Shown piece by piece: positions 16,944-24,491 of a DNA stretch of 64,000 bases. Location of the stretch: contig NZ_WMBB01000015.1 of NCBI RefSeq assembly GCF_009708175.1, forward strand, positions 124,001 through 188,000. The letters run 5' to 3'. The number at the start of each line of letters is the position of its first letter. Within the stretch, counting starts at the first letter, position 1. The DNA is from Nocardia aurantiaca (GTDB taxonomy: Bacteria > Actinomycetota > Actinomycetes > Mycobacteriales > Mycobacteriaceae). Position numbers and translations under genes: made by a program. The notes beneath the pieces were generated by a model. That model saw only the letters and a program-made list of their open reading frames with translations, made no database searches and was not told the origin of the DNA.

Positions 16944-17648
16944 CTATCCGAGCGAGATCATCCGCACCTCGTGCACCGGCCCATCCGGGCGGCACGTGTC
17001 GATGGTCCGCTCCGGCCCGATCCACTCCGTCAGCTCGATGCCCTTCATCCGATCGAGCCGGAAATTGCGGGGTTCGTCGCGCAGGCGACACCAGGCCAGC
17101 AGGTACCAGCCGTGGGACCCGTGCAGCAGCGCCACCGGTTCCACCTCGCGCTCGCTGAGCACACCCGAGCGATCCAGATACTCGATGCGCAGCACGCGCC
17201 GCGCCACAACGGCCTGCTCCACCTCCGGCGGTATCGGCATCGGGGCGGCGGCCTCGGGCGACTCGAACAAGAGCACCCGCAGCGCCAATTGCCGTGCCGC
17301 GTCGGCATTCTGCTGCGACATGGCCGCCAGGATCTTGCGCAGGGCGCTGCGCCCGGCGGCCGCGAACGGCCCGTCGTCGGCCCGCGCCACCGCGACCGCC
17401 AGCGCCACCGCCTCGGCCGCGGTGAAATTCAGCGGCGGCAGCGACATGCTCTTCTCCAGCGCGTATCCACCCCGCCGCCCCACATCGGCGTATATGGGCA
17501 CCCCCGACTGCTGCAGCGCGCTGATGTCCCGTTCGACCGTGCGCACGCTCACCCCGTGCCGCGCGGCCAATTCCCGTGCCGTACGCAGTCGCGGCGAGAC
17601 CGCCCGCAAATCCTCGACAATCGCGTAGAGCCGATCCGTGCGGTTCAC
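16944..17648 (-). CDS. WYL domain transcriptional regulator (DeoR/YafY type)
   Basis: About 234 residues. The N-terminal winged helix-turn-helix (residues ~1-60) has TARELAARHGVSVRTVERDI, and a C-terminal WYL domain follows (~residues 130-205, with GWYLLAWCRLR). WYL domains bind small molecules or nucleic acids and control DNA-repair, stress or defence genes. GTG 17648 is used because the conserved VNRTDRLYAIV begins there; GTG 17654 also fits. The gene follows a 41-codon ORF and precedes VOC and antitoxin genes, all on one strand. Confidence 0.85.
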   Translation of the reverse strand: MNRTDRLYAIVEDLRAVSPRLRTARELAARHGVSVRTVERDISALQQSGVPIYADVGRRGGYALEKSMSLPPLNFTAAEAVALAVAVARADDGPFAAAGRSALRKILAAMSQQNADAARQLALRVLLFESPEAAAPMPIPPEVEQAVVARRVLRIEYLDRSGVLSEREVEPVALLHGSHGWYLLAWCRLRDEPRNFRLDRMKGIELTEWIGPERTIDTCRPDGPVHEVRMISLG

Positions 17649-17689
17649 GCCCACACCGTAGCGGCGCCCACCGACAATCTCCTTCGTAC

Positions 17690-17815
17690 TCAGCGCCCCG
17701 ACTTCCACGGCGGATCCGGCGGCACCTGATCCCCCTTCTGGTCATAGGAGTCGTAGTGCCGCTTCTCGGTCTCGGGATCGTCCACCGGCTGATCGCCCTT
17801 GCCCGTCGGATCCAT
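17690..17815 (-). CDS. small acidic/proline-rich hypothetical protein (41 aa)
   Basis: ATG 17815 has an excellent ribosome site (AGGAAGG, 8 nt spacing). The product is hydrophilic, rich in Asp, Pro and Lys, has no membrane segment or cysteine, and carries DPETEKRHYDSYDQKG and PPDPPWKSG. It is in line with the WYL-VOC-antitoxin genes, 42 nt before the WYL start, and probably the first gene of that operon. Function unknown. Confidence 0.6.
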   Translation of the reverse strand: MDPTGKGDQPVDDPETEKRHYDSYDQKGDQVPPDPPWKSGR

Positions 17816-17892
17816 GGTCACTGCCTTCCTCGAAAACCTGTGGCCCACACGCTAATCGCCCCTTCATGACCGATTCGTGACGGCGGACGCGC

Positions 17893-17930
17893 GGAACCCC
17901 GGTCCGATCGGAGGATCGAACCGGGGTTCC
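17893..17930 (-). terminator. terminator hairpin after the metE-like gene
   Basis: GGAACCCCGGT (17893-17903) pairs perfectly with ACCGGGGTTCC (17920-17930). An inner CGATC/GATCG stem extends it to about 16 bp. It starts 19 nt after the stop at 17949. Confidence 0.75.
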
Positions 17931-17948
17931 GGGGTGAGCGCTACTGCC

Positions 17949-20264
17949 TCAGGCGGTTTCGCCCGCGGCGGCCTGCGCGCGGCGGCGGACGCGGCGGGCG
18001 GCGGCGACCATATTGCGCAGGGACGGGTCGAGCTGCCAGTGGTGACGGGTCTTCAGGCCGCCGTCCGGATTGGCCCACAGACGCTCCGGGGTGACGGCTT
18101 CGGCTGCGGCGCTGAGCAATTCGTCCAGCTCGTCGATGTCCGGGATGCGGGCGGAACGGCTCTCGTACACACCCGGGCCCACGCCGTGGGTGAGGCCGCG
18201 GCCTTCGGCGCAGTCCTCCTTCAGCGCCTCCAGGACCCACTCGATGGAGCGGGTGGCGACGATGGCGGTGACGTCGGCGTCGAGTTCCTCGATGGCCGCG
18301 ACCACGTCACCGCGGCTGGAGTAGCCGATGTGCGTGTGGATCTGGGTTTCCGGGCCGACACCGGAGGTGGCCAGCTTGAACGCGCCGACGGCCCAGCGCA
18401 GGTACTCGGCCTGGCCCTTCTTGCGCAGCGGCAGCAGCTCGCGAATGGAGGGCTCGTCGACCTGGATGACGGCGATGCCCGCCTTCTCGAGGTCCACCAC
18501 TTCGTCGCGGATGGCCAGGGCCACCTGGTCGGCGGTCTCGTAGAGCGGTTGGTCCTGGCGCACGAAGGAACGGGCCAGCATGGTGACCGGACCGGTGACC
18601 ATGCCCTTGACCGGCTTGTCGGTGAGGGACTGCGCGTAGGTTGTCCACGACACCGACATGGGCTCGGGGCGGGACACGTCGCCGTACACGATCGGCGGTC
18701 GCACGCAACGGGATCCGTACACCTGCACCCAGCCGAAGCGGGTGGTGGCGAAGCCGTCCAGCAACTCCGCGAAGTACTGGATCATGTCGTTGCGCTCGTG
18801 TTCGCCGTGCACCAGCACGTCGAGGCCGATGTCCTCCTGCAGGCGGATGGTGGACTCGATCTCGGCTTCGATGCGCTTGCGGTACTCGTCGTAGGACAGC
18901 CGGCCCTGATCGAGGTCGTGGCGGGCCTGCCGGGCCGCGGCGGTCTGCGGGAAGGAGCCCAGCGTGGTGGCGGGCACCAGCGGCAACCCCAGCCTGGCCT
19001 CCTGCGCGACCCGGCGGGTCTCATAGGGTTCGCGCACCCGCATCTGCGGGGTGATGGCGTAGACGCGCTGCCGCACCGCGTGCTTCTGCTTGAAGTGCAC
19101 CGACGTCGGCTTCTTGCGCCATTTCTCCGAGGGGCCCTCGGTGAGCGCCTTGGCCAGCGAAACCACTTCCAGCACCTTCTGTTTGGCGAAGGCGAGGCGG
19201 TCGGCGACGGGACCCTCGAGGTCGTATTCGACAAGCACGTCGTAGGGCACGTGCAGCAGCGTGGCGCCGGTGGACACCACCATGTCGGGGCAGACCTGGG
19301 CGAGCGCGTTGAGATACTCGAGCGTCACGAACCGGTCGGCGCGCCACACATTGGTGCCGCTGATGACGCCGGCGTAGAGGCGCTTGCGCTTGATGCCCGG
19401 GATCGCGGCCAAGTCCTCGGGACGAACCCGATGGCTGGCCAGGTCGAGCCCGATGGCCTCCACCGAAGTGCGGCACAGGATTTCGATGGCCTCACCGAAA
19501 TCGCCGTACTGCCCGGTGACCAGTATGCGCGGGCGCAGCGGGGCCTTGGACAGCCGCTGGTAGGTCTTCTCGAACAGCTCCATGGTCGATGGCGAGCGGT
19601 CGCTGGTGAAGCAGGGCTCGTCCAACTGCACGCAGGTGGCGCCGCGCTTGGCGAGGATCTCGAACAATTCCTCGTACACCGGCAGCAGCTTGTCGAGCAG
19701 CACCAGCTTGTCGAATTCGGTCTCGCCGGGGACATGGCCGGTCTTGGACAGCAGCAGCAGCGACAGCGGGCCCAGCACCACCGGTCGCAGTTCGATGCCG
19801 ACCGCCTTGGCGCGATCGAATTCGTCCAGCAGCGCCTCGGGGTGCAGGGAGAATTCGGTGTCGTGCTCGAGTTCGGGCTGCCGGTAGTGATACGGCGTGT
19901 TCAGCAGCTTCACCAGCTCGAGCGGCGGCAGATCCGGCCGGCCGCGAGCCATCAGGAAGTAGAAGTCCAAGGGGTGCAAGCCTTCTCGATACAGCTCGAA
20001 CCGCTTGGGGACCGCGCCGAACAGCAGCGCGTTGTCGAGAATGTGGTCGTAGAAGGAGAAGGTGTTGCCCGGGACCTGGGTGAGCCCGGTGGCGGCCAGC
20101 TCCAGATACTGGCTCTCCTGAATCTCGCGTCCGACGGCGAGCAGCTCGTCGCGCGACAGCGTGCCGTGCCAGTACGACTCCAGAGCACGCTTGAGTTGCC
20201 GGTGCTCGCCGATTCGCGGGTATCCCAGGATGCTGGAACCGAACCCGTCGGTGACGTTGACCAT
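17949..20264 (-). CDS. metE: MetE-family cobalamin-independent methionine synthase homologue lacking zinc ligands
   Basis: 771 residues, full length for two-domain MetE. The N-terminal LGYPRIGEHRQLKRA, the middle TTLGSFPQT, GEHERNDM, YGSRCVRPPI and the C-terminal VDEPS motifs are all conserved. However, against E. coli MetE (recalled) only His641 (here H645) of the four zinc ligands remains: Cys643 is G647, Glu665 is V669 and Cys726 is G735 (NPDGGLKTR). The catalytic His694 is R703 (YESRSA instead of YDIHSP). It should therefore not activate homocysteine as MetE does; a different methyl transfer or substrate is likely. Databases will probably call it metE. No cobalamin riboswitch is visible upstream. 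Confidence 0.85.
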   Translation of the reverse strand: MVNVTDGFGSSILGYPRIGEHRQLKRALESYWHGTLSRDELLAVGREIQESQYLELAATGLTQVPGNTFSFYDHILDNALLFGAVPKRFELYREGLHPLDFYFLMARGRPDLPPLELVKLLNTPYHYRQPELEHDTEFSLHPEALLDEFDRAKAVGIELRPVVLGPLSLLLLSKTGHVPGETEFDKLVLLDKLLPVYEELFEILAKRGATCVQLDEPCFTSDRSPSTMELFEKTYQRLSKAPLRPRILVTGQYGDFGEAIEILCRTSVEAIGLDLASHRVRPEDLAAIPGIKRKRLYAGVISGTNVWRADRFVTLEYLNALAQVCPDMVVSTGATLLHVPYDVLVEYDLEGPVADRLAFAKQKVLEVVSLAKALTEGPSEKWRKKPTSVHFKQKHAVRQRVYAITPQMRVREPYETRRVAQEARLGLPLVPATTLGSFPQTAAARQARHDLDQGRLSYDEYRKRIEAEIESTIRLQEDIGLDVLVHGEHERNDMIQYFAELLDGFATTRFGWVQVYGSRCVRPPIVYGDVSRPEPMSVSWTTYAQSLTDKPVKGMVTGPVTMLARSFVRQDQPLYETADQVALAIRDEVVDLEKAGIAVIQVDEPSIRELLPLRKKGQAEYLRWAVGAFKLATSGVGPETQIHTHIGYSSRGDVVAAIEELDADVTAIVATRSIEWVLEALKEDCAEGRGLTHGVGPGVYESRSARIPDIDELDELLSAAAEAVTPERLWANPDGGLKTRHHWQLDPSLRNMVAAARRVRRRAQAAAGETA

Positions 20265-20404
20265 GAGCGGGACACACTCCCTTCCGAGCTGCCGGTCCGA
20301 CTCGACCTATTGGCAGCTTATGCCCGGTAAAGGTGGACGCCGCCACATGCCCGGCGACGCGCACCTTGGGTTGAAACGCGCTCTCCCGCCGCCCCGCGTC
20401 CGCA

Positions 20405-20516
20405 GCGGGCAACGGAGAGCCGTCGGCGTCGAGCACCCGCGCCTGCGGTCGGGGGCCGCACCGATTTCGGACGTTCCCGACGAGTTGCCCGGATCCTGAC
20501 GAGATCAGTCGTCGCG
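20405..20516 (+). repeat. dispersed ~110-bp intergenic repeat, copy A
   Basis: One of three related copies (A 20405-20516, B 21466-21576, C 21682-21791), all in the same orientation. The first 33 nt from GAGAGCCGTCGGCGTCG match copy C with one mismatch. The shared end is GAGTTGCCCGGA then GA(A/G)ATCAGT(T/C)GTCGCG. It lies between fadB2 and the metE-like gene. Confidence 0.8.
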
Positions 20517-20551
20517 CTGGATCCGGGACTCGCCGAGGGTGTGCCCTCCCG

Positions 20552-21433
20552 CTACGTGCGCGAGGCGGGCGAGTTGTACTGGTAGAAGCCGGCGCCGGCC
20601 TTCTTGCCCAGCAGACCGGCCTCGACCATGCGCATGAGCAGCGGCGGCGCGCTGTAGAGCGGCTCTTTGAACTCCTCGTACATGGAATCCGCGATGGACT
20701 TCACGGTGTCGAGGCCGACCAGGTCGGTGAGCGCCAGCGGCCCCATCGGGTGGGCGCAGCCCAGCACCATGGCCTTGTCCACGTCGTCCTTGGTGGCGAA
20801 CCCGGATTCGACCATGCGGATGGCCGAGAGCAGGTACGGCACCAGCAGCGCGTTGACCACGAAACCGGACCGGTCGGCGGAGCGCACGACCTGCTTGCCC
20901 AGGACGTCGGAGGCGAACTGTTCGGCCCGCTTGGAGACGGACTCGGCGGTCTTGAGGGTGGTGACCAGCTCGACGAGCGGCAGCACCGGGACCGGGTTGA
21001 AGAAGTGCATGCCCACGACCCGCTCCGGGTTGTTCGTGGCCACGGCGATCTTCATGATCGGGATGGAGGAGGTGTTGGAGGCCAGCACCGCATTGGGATC
21101 GGTGACGACCTTGTCGAGTTCGCTGAAGATCGCGGTCTTCACGTCCTCGTTCTCCACGACGGCCTCGACGACCAGCTGACGGTCGGCGAAATCGCCGAGG
21201 TCGGAGGTGAAGCGCAGACGCCAGGCGGCCTGCTCGCGCTCACGTTCGGTGATCTTGCCGCTGGACACCCCGCGGTCCAGCGACCGCAGGATGCGGGCCC
21301 GGCCGGCCGCGGCCAGTTCCCGGGTCTGCTCGAAGACGAGCACATCGACGTGTGCCCGGGCGCAGACCTCCGCGATGCCCGCGCCCATCTGTCCGGCGCC
21401 GATAATGCCGACGCGCTGAATCTTTTCGCTCAC
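20552..21433 (-). CDS. fadB2: 3-hydroxybutyryl-CoA dehydrogenase (FadB2)
   Basis: 293 residues from GTG 21433, with GGAGCGGGAC just upstream; longer readings to 21490 lack similarity and overlap repeat B. The NAD-binding GAGQMGAGIA lies at residues 12-21, and the catalytic His is in MHFFNPVP (~residue 142). The C-terminal helical domain has HPMGPLALTDLVGLDT. It oxidises (S)-3-hydroxybutyryl-CoA in fatty-acid or butyrate metabolism. It is adjacent to aceA, as Rv0468 is to Rv0467, consistent with growth on fatty acids and acetate. Confidence 0.95.
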   Translation of the reverse strand: MSEKIQRVGIIGAGQMGAGIAEVCARAHVDVLVFEQTRELAAAGRARILRSLDRGVSSGKITEREREQAAWRLRFTSDLGDFADRQLVVEAVVENEDVKTAIFSELDKVVTDPNAVLASNTSSIPIMKIAVATNNPERVVGMHFFNPVPVLPLVELVTTLKTAESVSKRAEQFASDVLGKQVVRSADRSGFVVNALLVPYLLSAIRMVESGFATKDDVDKAMVLGCAHPMGPLALTDLVGLDTVKSIADSMYEEFKEPLYSAPPLLMRMVEAGLLGKKAGAGFYQYNSPASRT

Positions 21434-21465
21434 GTCCCGCTCCGTTCCGCCTCCCCGCATACTTT

Positions 21466-21576
21466 GCGGGCGGCTAAGTGCCGTTACCACTCCGCACCCG
21501 TGCCTGCGTCAGGTGCCGAACCAATTTTGGTCGTACCCGGGGAGTTACCCCGACCGCCACGAAATCAGTTGTCCCG
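21466..21576 (+). repeat. dispersed ~110-bp intergenic repeat, copy B
   Basis: The most diverged copy. It shares GCGGGCGGCT at the start, GCACCCG(T/C)GCCTGCG, GGTGCCG(A/G)ACCAATTT, GTACCCGG and GAAATCAGTTGTC. It lies in the leader of fadB2, ending 33 nt from the start codon on the fadB2 side. Confidence 0.75.
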
Positions 21577-21681
21577 TACCGAACGAACACCTTCGGCATA
21601 TCCCAAATTCACGCTATAGGACGATGCCCTCCCCGCCGGGGCTGTCGACGGGAAGGGCTGTGCCGCCTCTTCGCCTATTCA

Positions 21682-21791
21682 GCGGGCGGCTGAGAGCCGT
21701 CGGCGTCGCGCACCCGCGCCTGCGCTGGGTGCCGGACCAATTTCGGCCGTACCCGGTGAGTTGCCCGGACCTTCCGAAATCAGTTGTCGCG
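21682..21791 (+). repeat. dispersed ~110-bp intergenic repeat, copy C
   Basis: The clearest copy. ATTTCGG and CCGAAAT, about 30 nt apart, could form a stem that encloses a loop with CCCGG words. This suggests a structured RNA or a protein-binding array rather than a coding sequence. Confidence 0.8.
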
Positions 21792-21878
21792 TTTCGACTC
21801 TCGACGGTTCCGAGGCCCCGGGGCGGCGCGGTGTGATGCGACTGCCGCCCCGGGAGATTCCCCGGAACCGGTTGCTAC

Positions 21879-23168
21879 TCAGTGGAACTGGCCCTCTTCG
21901 GTGGAGCCCTTCAGCGCCGCGGTGGAGGTGTTCGGGTCCACGGTGGTGGCGATGGTGTCGAAGTAGCCGGCGCCGACCTCACGCTGGTGCTTGACGGCGG
22001 TGAAGCCACGCTCGGCGGCGGCCTTGAACTCGCGCTCCTGCAGGTCGACGAAGGCGGTCATGCCCTCGCGGGCGTAGCCGTAGGCCAGGTCGAACATGCC
22101 GTAGTTCAGCGAGTGGAAGCCGGCCAGGGTGATGAACTGGAACTTGAAGCCCATCGCGCCGAGCTCACGCTGGAACTTCGCGATGGTCGCGTCGTCCAGG
22201 TGCGCCTTCCAGTTGAAGGACGGCGAGCAGTTGTAGGCCAGCAACTGGTCCGGGAACTCGCCGCGGACCGCCTCGGCGAACTTGCGCGCGACCTCGAGGT
22301 CCGGCACGCCGGTCTCCATCCAGATGAGGTCGGCGTAGGGCGCGTAGGCCTTGGCACGCGCGATGCAGGGCTCGATGCCGTTCTTCGTACCGAAGAAGCC
22401 CTCGGCGGTGCGGGTGCCGTCCAGGAACTCGCGGTCGCGCTCGTCCACATCGGAGGTGATGAGGGTGGCGGCCTCGGCGTCGGTGCGGGCGATGATCACC
22501 GACGGCACGTCGGCGACGTCGGCGGCCAGACGCGCGGAGGTCAGGGTGCGGATGTGCTGCTGGGTGGGGATCAGCACCTTGCCACCGAGGTGGCCGCACT
22601 TCTTCTCCGAAGCCAGCTGGTCTTCCCAGTGCACGCCGGCGGCGCCGGCGGCGATCATGGCCTTCTGCAGCTCGTAGGCGTTCAGCGCGCCACCGAAGCC
22701 GGCCTCGGCGTCGGCGACGATCGGGGCCAGCCAGTTGGCGACCGAGGTGTCACCCTCGACCTTGGCGATCTCGTCGGCGCGCAGCAGCGCGTTGTTGATG
22801 CGGCGGACCACGGCCGGCACCGAGTTGGCCGGGTACAGCGACTGGTCCGGGTAGGTGTGGCCGGACAGGTTCGCGTCACCGGCGACCTGCCAACCGGACA
22901 GGTAGATGGCCTTCAGGCCGGCGCGGACCTGCTGCACGGCCTGGTTGCCGGTGAGGGCGCCCAGGGAGTTGATGTAGTCCTCGTTGTTGACGAGATCCCA
23001 CAGGATCTCGGCGCCACGACGGGCGAGAGTGTGCTCCTCGACGACGGTGCCCTGCAGCTTGACGACCTGATCGGCCGTGTAGTTGCGGGTGATGCCCTTC
23101 CAGCGCGGGTTGGTGTCCCAGTCCTTCTGGATCTCCGCAGCGGTCTTCGGGGTGCCGACGTTCGACAT
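21879..23168 (-). CDS. aceA: isocitrate lyase
   Basis: 429 residues, matching the short mycobacterial Icl1 form. The active-site KKCGHLGGK (~residues 190-198) is intact, as are the WEDQLASEK and YNCSPSFNW motifs. It splits isocitrate into glyoxylate and succinate in the glyoxylate shunt (and can act as methylisocitrate lyase in mycobacteria). ATG 23168 is preceded by AGTGGAG at 6-7 nt. Its upstream region has TTTGC-type sites fitting control by RamB, whose gene is at 34174. Confidence 0.97.
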   Translation of the reverse strand: MSNVGTPKTAAEIQKDWDTNPRWKGITRNYTADQVVKLQGTVVEEHTLARRGAEILWDLVNNEDYINSLGALTGNQAVQQVRAGLKAIYLSGWQVAGDANLSGHTYPDQSLYPANSVPAVVRRINNALLRADEIAKVEGDTSVANWLAPIVADAEAGFGGALNAYELQKAMIAAGAAGVHWEDQLASEKKCGHLGGKVLIPTQQHIRTLTSARLAADVADVPSVIIARTDAEAATLITSDVDERDREFLDGTRTAEGFFGTKNGIEPCIARAKAYAPYADLIWMETGVPDLEVARKFAEAVRGEFPDQLLAYNCSPSFNWKAHLDDATIAKFQRELGAMGFKFQFITLAGFHSLNYGMFDLAYGYAREGMTAFVDLQEREFKAAAERGFTAVKHQREVGAGYFDTIATTVDPNTSTAALKGSTEEGQFH

Positions 23169-23371
23169 CTCTGACTCCACTTCTTCGTTCGGTCTCGGTA
23201 GTAGCCCCGCCGGTCGAACCCTGAAGTACGTTCGACCACTGCTGGAGCGGCAATTTGCAGACTTGCTAGGCCCGCGAGGTGTACTTCCACACGATGGCAC
23301 ACGAAAAAATATGCGTCTACCTGTTGCAAGTGTGAATCCCCGCTAGCTTTCACCAGCATTTTGCTAAGCAT

Positions 23372-23382
23372 GCAAAATTTGC
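23372..23382. promoter_or_regulatory. candidate RamB-type site upstream of aceA
   Basis: GCAAAATTTGC is a perfect palindrome of two TTTGC half-sites, about 205 nt upstream of the aceA start and flanked by further TTTGC words. Assignment to RamB is by motif resemblance only. Confidence 0.4.
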
Positions 23383-23599
23383 CTGCGAATAGCAGCGCTG
23401 AAATCTACTTGCCAGTAGCGCTGACATGCGGTTTTGCATAACGCCCGTACTGTTTGCGTGACGGGGGCCACCGGCGCACGACGCGCCGACGGCAGTTCAG
23501 GTGTGAGCACCTTCACAGCTCATTGCGATCTTGATTGTGGTGAGGCGAGCCACCTCCGGTGCTCATCCCGACCATCCCAATCGCCTCGATTCTCAAAAT

Positions 23600-23662
23600 C
23601 TAGCAACGCTAGACAACCTAGCTCCAACTTGCTATCGTCGCTTCAGTTCCTAGCTCCGCTAG
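23600..23662. promoter_or_regulatory. cluster of CTAGC-n3-GCTAG operators
   Basis: CTAGCAACGCTAG (23600-23612) and CTAGCTCCGCTAG (23650-23662) are perfect 5-bp-arm palindromes spaced 50 bp apart. A looser pair lies between them (CTAGC at 23618-23622, GCTA at 23631-23634). The second ends 21 nt before the DUF1772 start. This looks like a repressor array over the DUF1772 promoter. Confidence 0.6.
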
Positions 23663-23683
23663 ATTTCTTCGAAAGAGGCCCCG

Positions 23684-24160
23684 ATGCTCAACCTGACCGG
23701 CCAGTCCCTCGCCGCCCTCGCTGTTCTCGCCAATGCCGTCATCTACGGCACCGACTGGTGCGCGGCCCTCATCAGCCGCGCCGTCTACCGCCGCCTCGAC
23801 GACGCCGCCGTCACCGTCAGCGCCGGCTGGGGCCACTACTACGGAGACAAGCGCATGCCGATCTTCGGCGCGGGCGGCGTCCTCACCACGGCCCTCACCG
23901 CCCTGATCGCCGCCATCGCCGGCCAGACCGCCCCGGCCATCGCCGCCGCCATCGCCCTCGCCGCCCTGGTCACCTGGCTCGCCTTCTACGTCAAGGTGGC
24001 GAAGCCGGTGAACACCGCGCAGAAGGCAGCCGCCCAGTCCGGCATCATCCCCGCCAACGCCCGCGCCTTGCAGGACCGCTGGGACAGCATCATCAACCTC
24101 CGAGTAGCCCTCCAGCTCATCGCCCTCTGCGGCCTCCTCGCCGCCCTGGCCCTCTTCTGA
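23684..24160 (+). CDS. DUF1772 family membrane protein
   Basis: 158 residues with about four membrane helices (near residues 5-25, 62-80, 82-104 and 138-157). The family includes anthrone-oxygenase-like proteins, but bacterial members are mostly uncharacterised. The ATG follows GAAAGAGG. The promoter carries CTAG palindromes, so expression is probably tightly controlled. A terminator follows at 24213-24251. Confidence 0.8.
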   Translation: MLNLTGQSLAALAVLANAVIYGTDWCAALISRAVYRRLDDAAVTVSAGWGHYYGDKRMPIFGAGGVLTTALTALIAAIAGQTAPAIAAAIALAALVTWLAFYVKVAKPVNTAQKAAAQSGIIPANARALQDRWDSIINLRVALQLIALCGLLAALALF

Positions 24161-24491
24161 CCACCGCCCACCGGACGCCCCGCAGGCCCCGCACCGAATG
24201 GTGGGTTCACGCGGTCGTCGCAACGCTCTCGACCGAGACGTTGCGGCGACCGTATCGCTTTCGGAGAATTCGGCGGATCTGGGTGGACGGCTTGTCCGGC
24301 TGGCCGATTCGGGTCTGCCGGACGCGGGTGATCGACCGCTTGCCGCGGCAGGGGAACCGCTGCCGGAGCGGGTGCGGGAGGATCCGCGGCGGCTCGGATT
24401 CGACTGTTGGTCTACTTGCGGGCGGCCGGTGGGGCAACCCCTGGCGGTCGCTTGGTCAGCGCAGGTGGGCGGGCGGGATTACCCTGCTCGC
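24161..24491. other. intergenic region DUF1772 - nucleotidyltransferase
   Basis: 331 bp. It contains the DUF1772 terminator (24213-24251) and otherwise no recognised element. Open frames here show no family similarity. Confidence 0.5.
24213..24251 (+). terminator. terminator hairpin after DUF1772
   Basis: GGTCGTCGCAACG (24213-24225) pairs with CGTTGCGGCGACC (24239-24251) with one mismatch and a 13-nt loop. Confidence 0.6.

Larger units (their letters stand above)
21434..21878. other. intergenic region fadB2-aceA with repeats B and C
   Basis: 445 bp without a convincing gene. It holds repeat copies B and C, with about 105 bp between them. The fadB2 promoter and any aceA terminator should be here. 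Short open frames across the repeats change frame between copies, which argues against coding. Confidence 0.6.
23169..23683. other. divergent intergenic region aceA / DUF1772
   Basis: 515 bp without a gene and relatively A+T-rich. On the aceA side there are repeated TTTGC/GCAAA words, including the perfect palindrome GCAAA-A-TTTGC (23372-23382), TTTGCAGACTTGCTAGG (from 23254) and GTTGCAAGT near 23313. RamB-type regulators of corynebacteria and mycobacteria recognise TTTGCAA-like sites. On the DUF1772 side lies a cluster of CTAG palindromes. Confidence 0.6.

Noticed and set aside
20265..20551. Expected cobalamin riboswitch upstream of metE
   Set aside because: No B12-box-like sequence or matching architecture is visible; the region contains repeat copy A instead.
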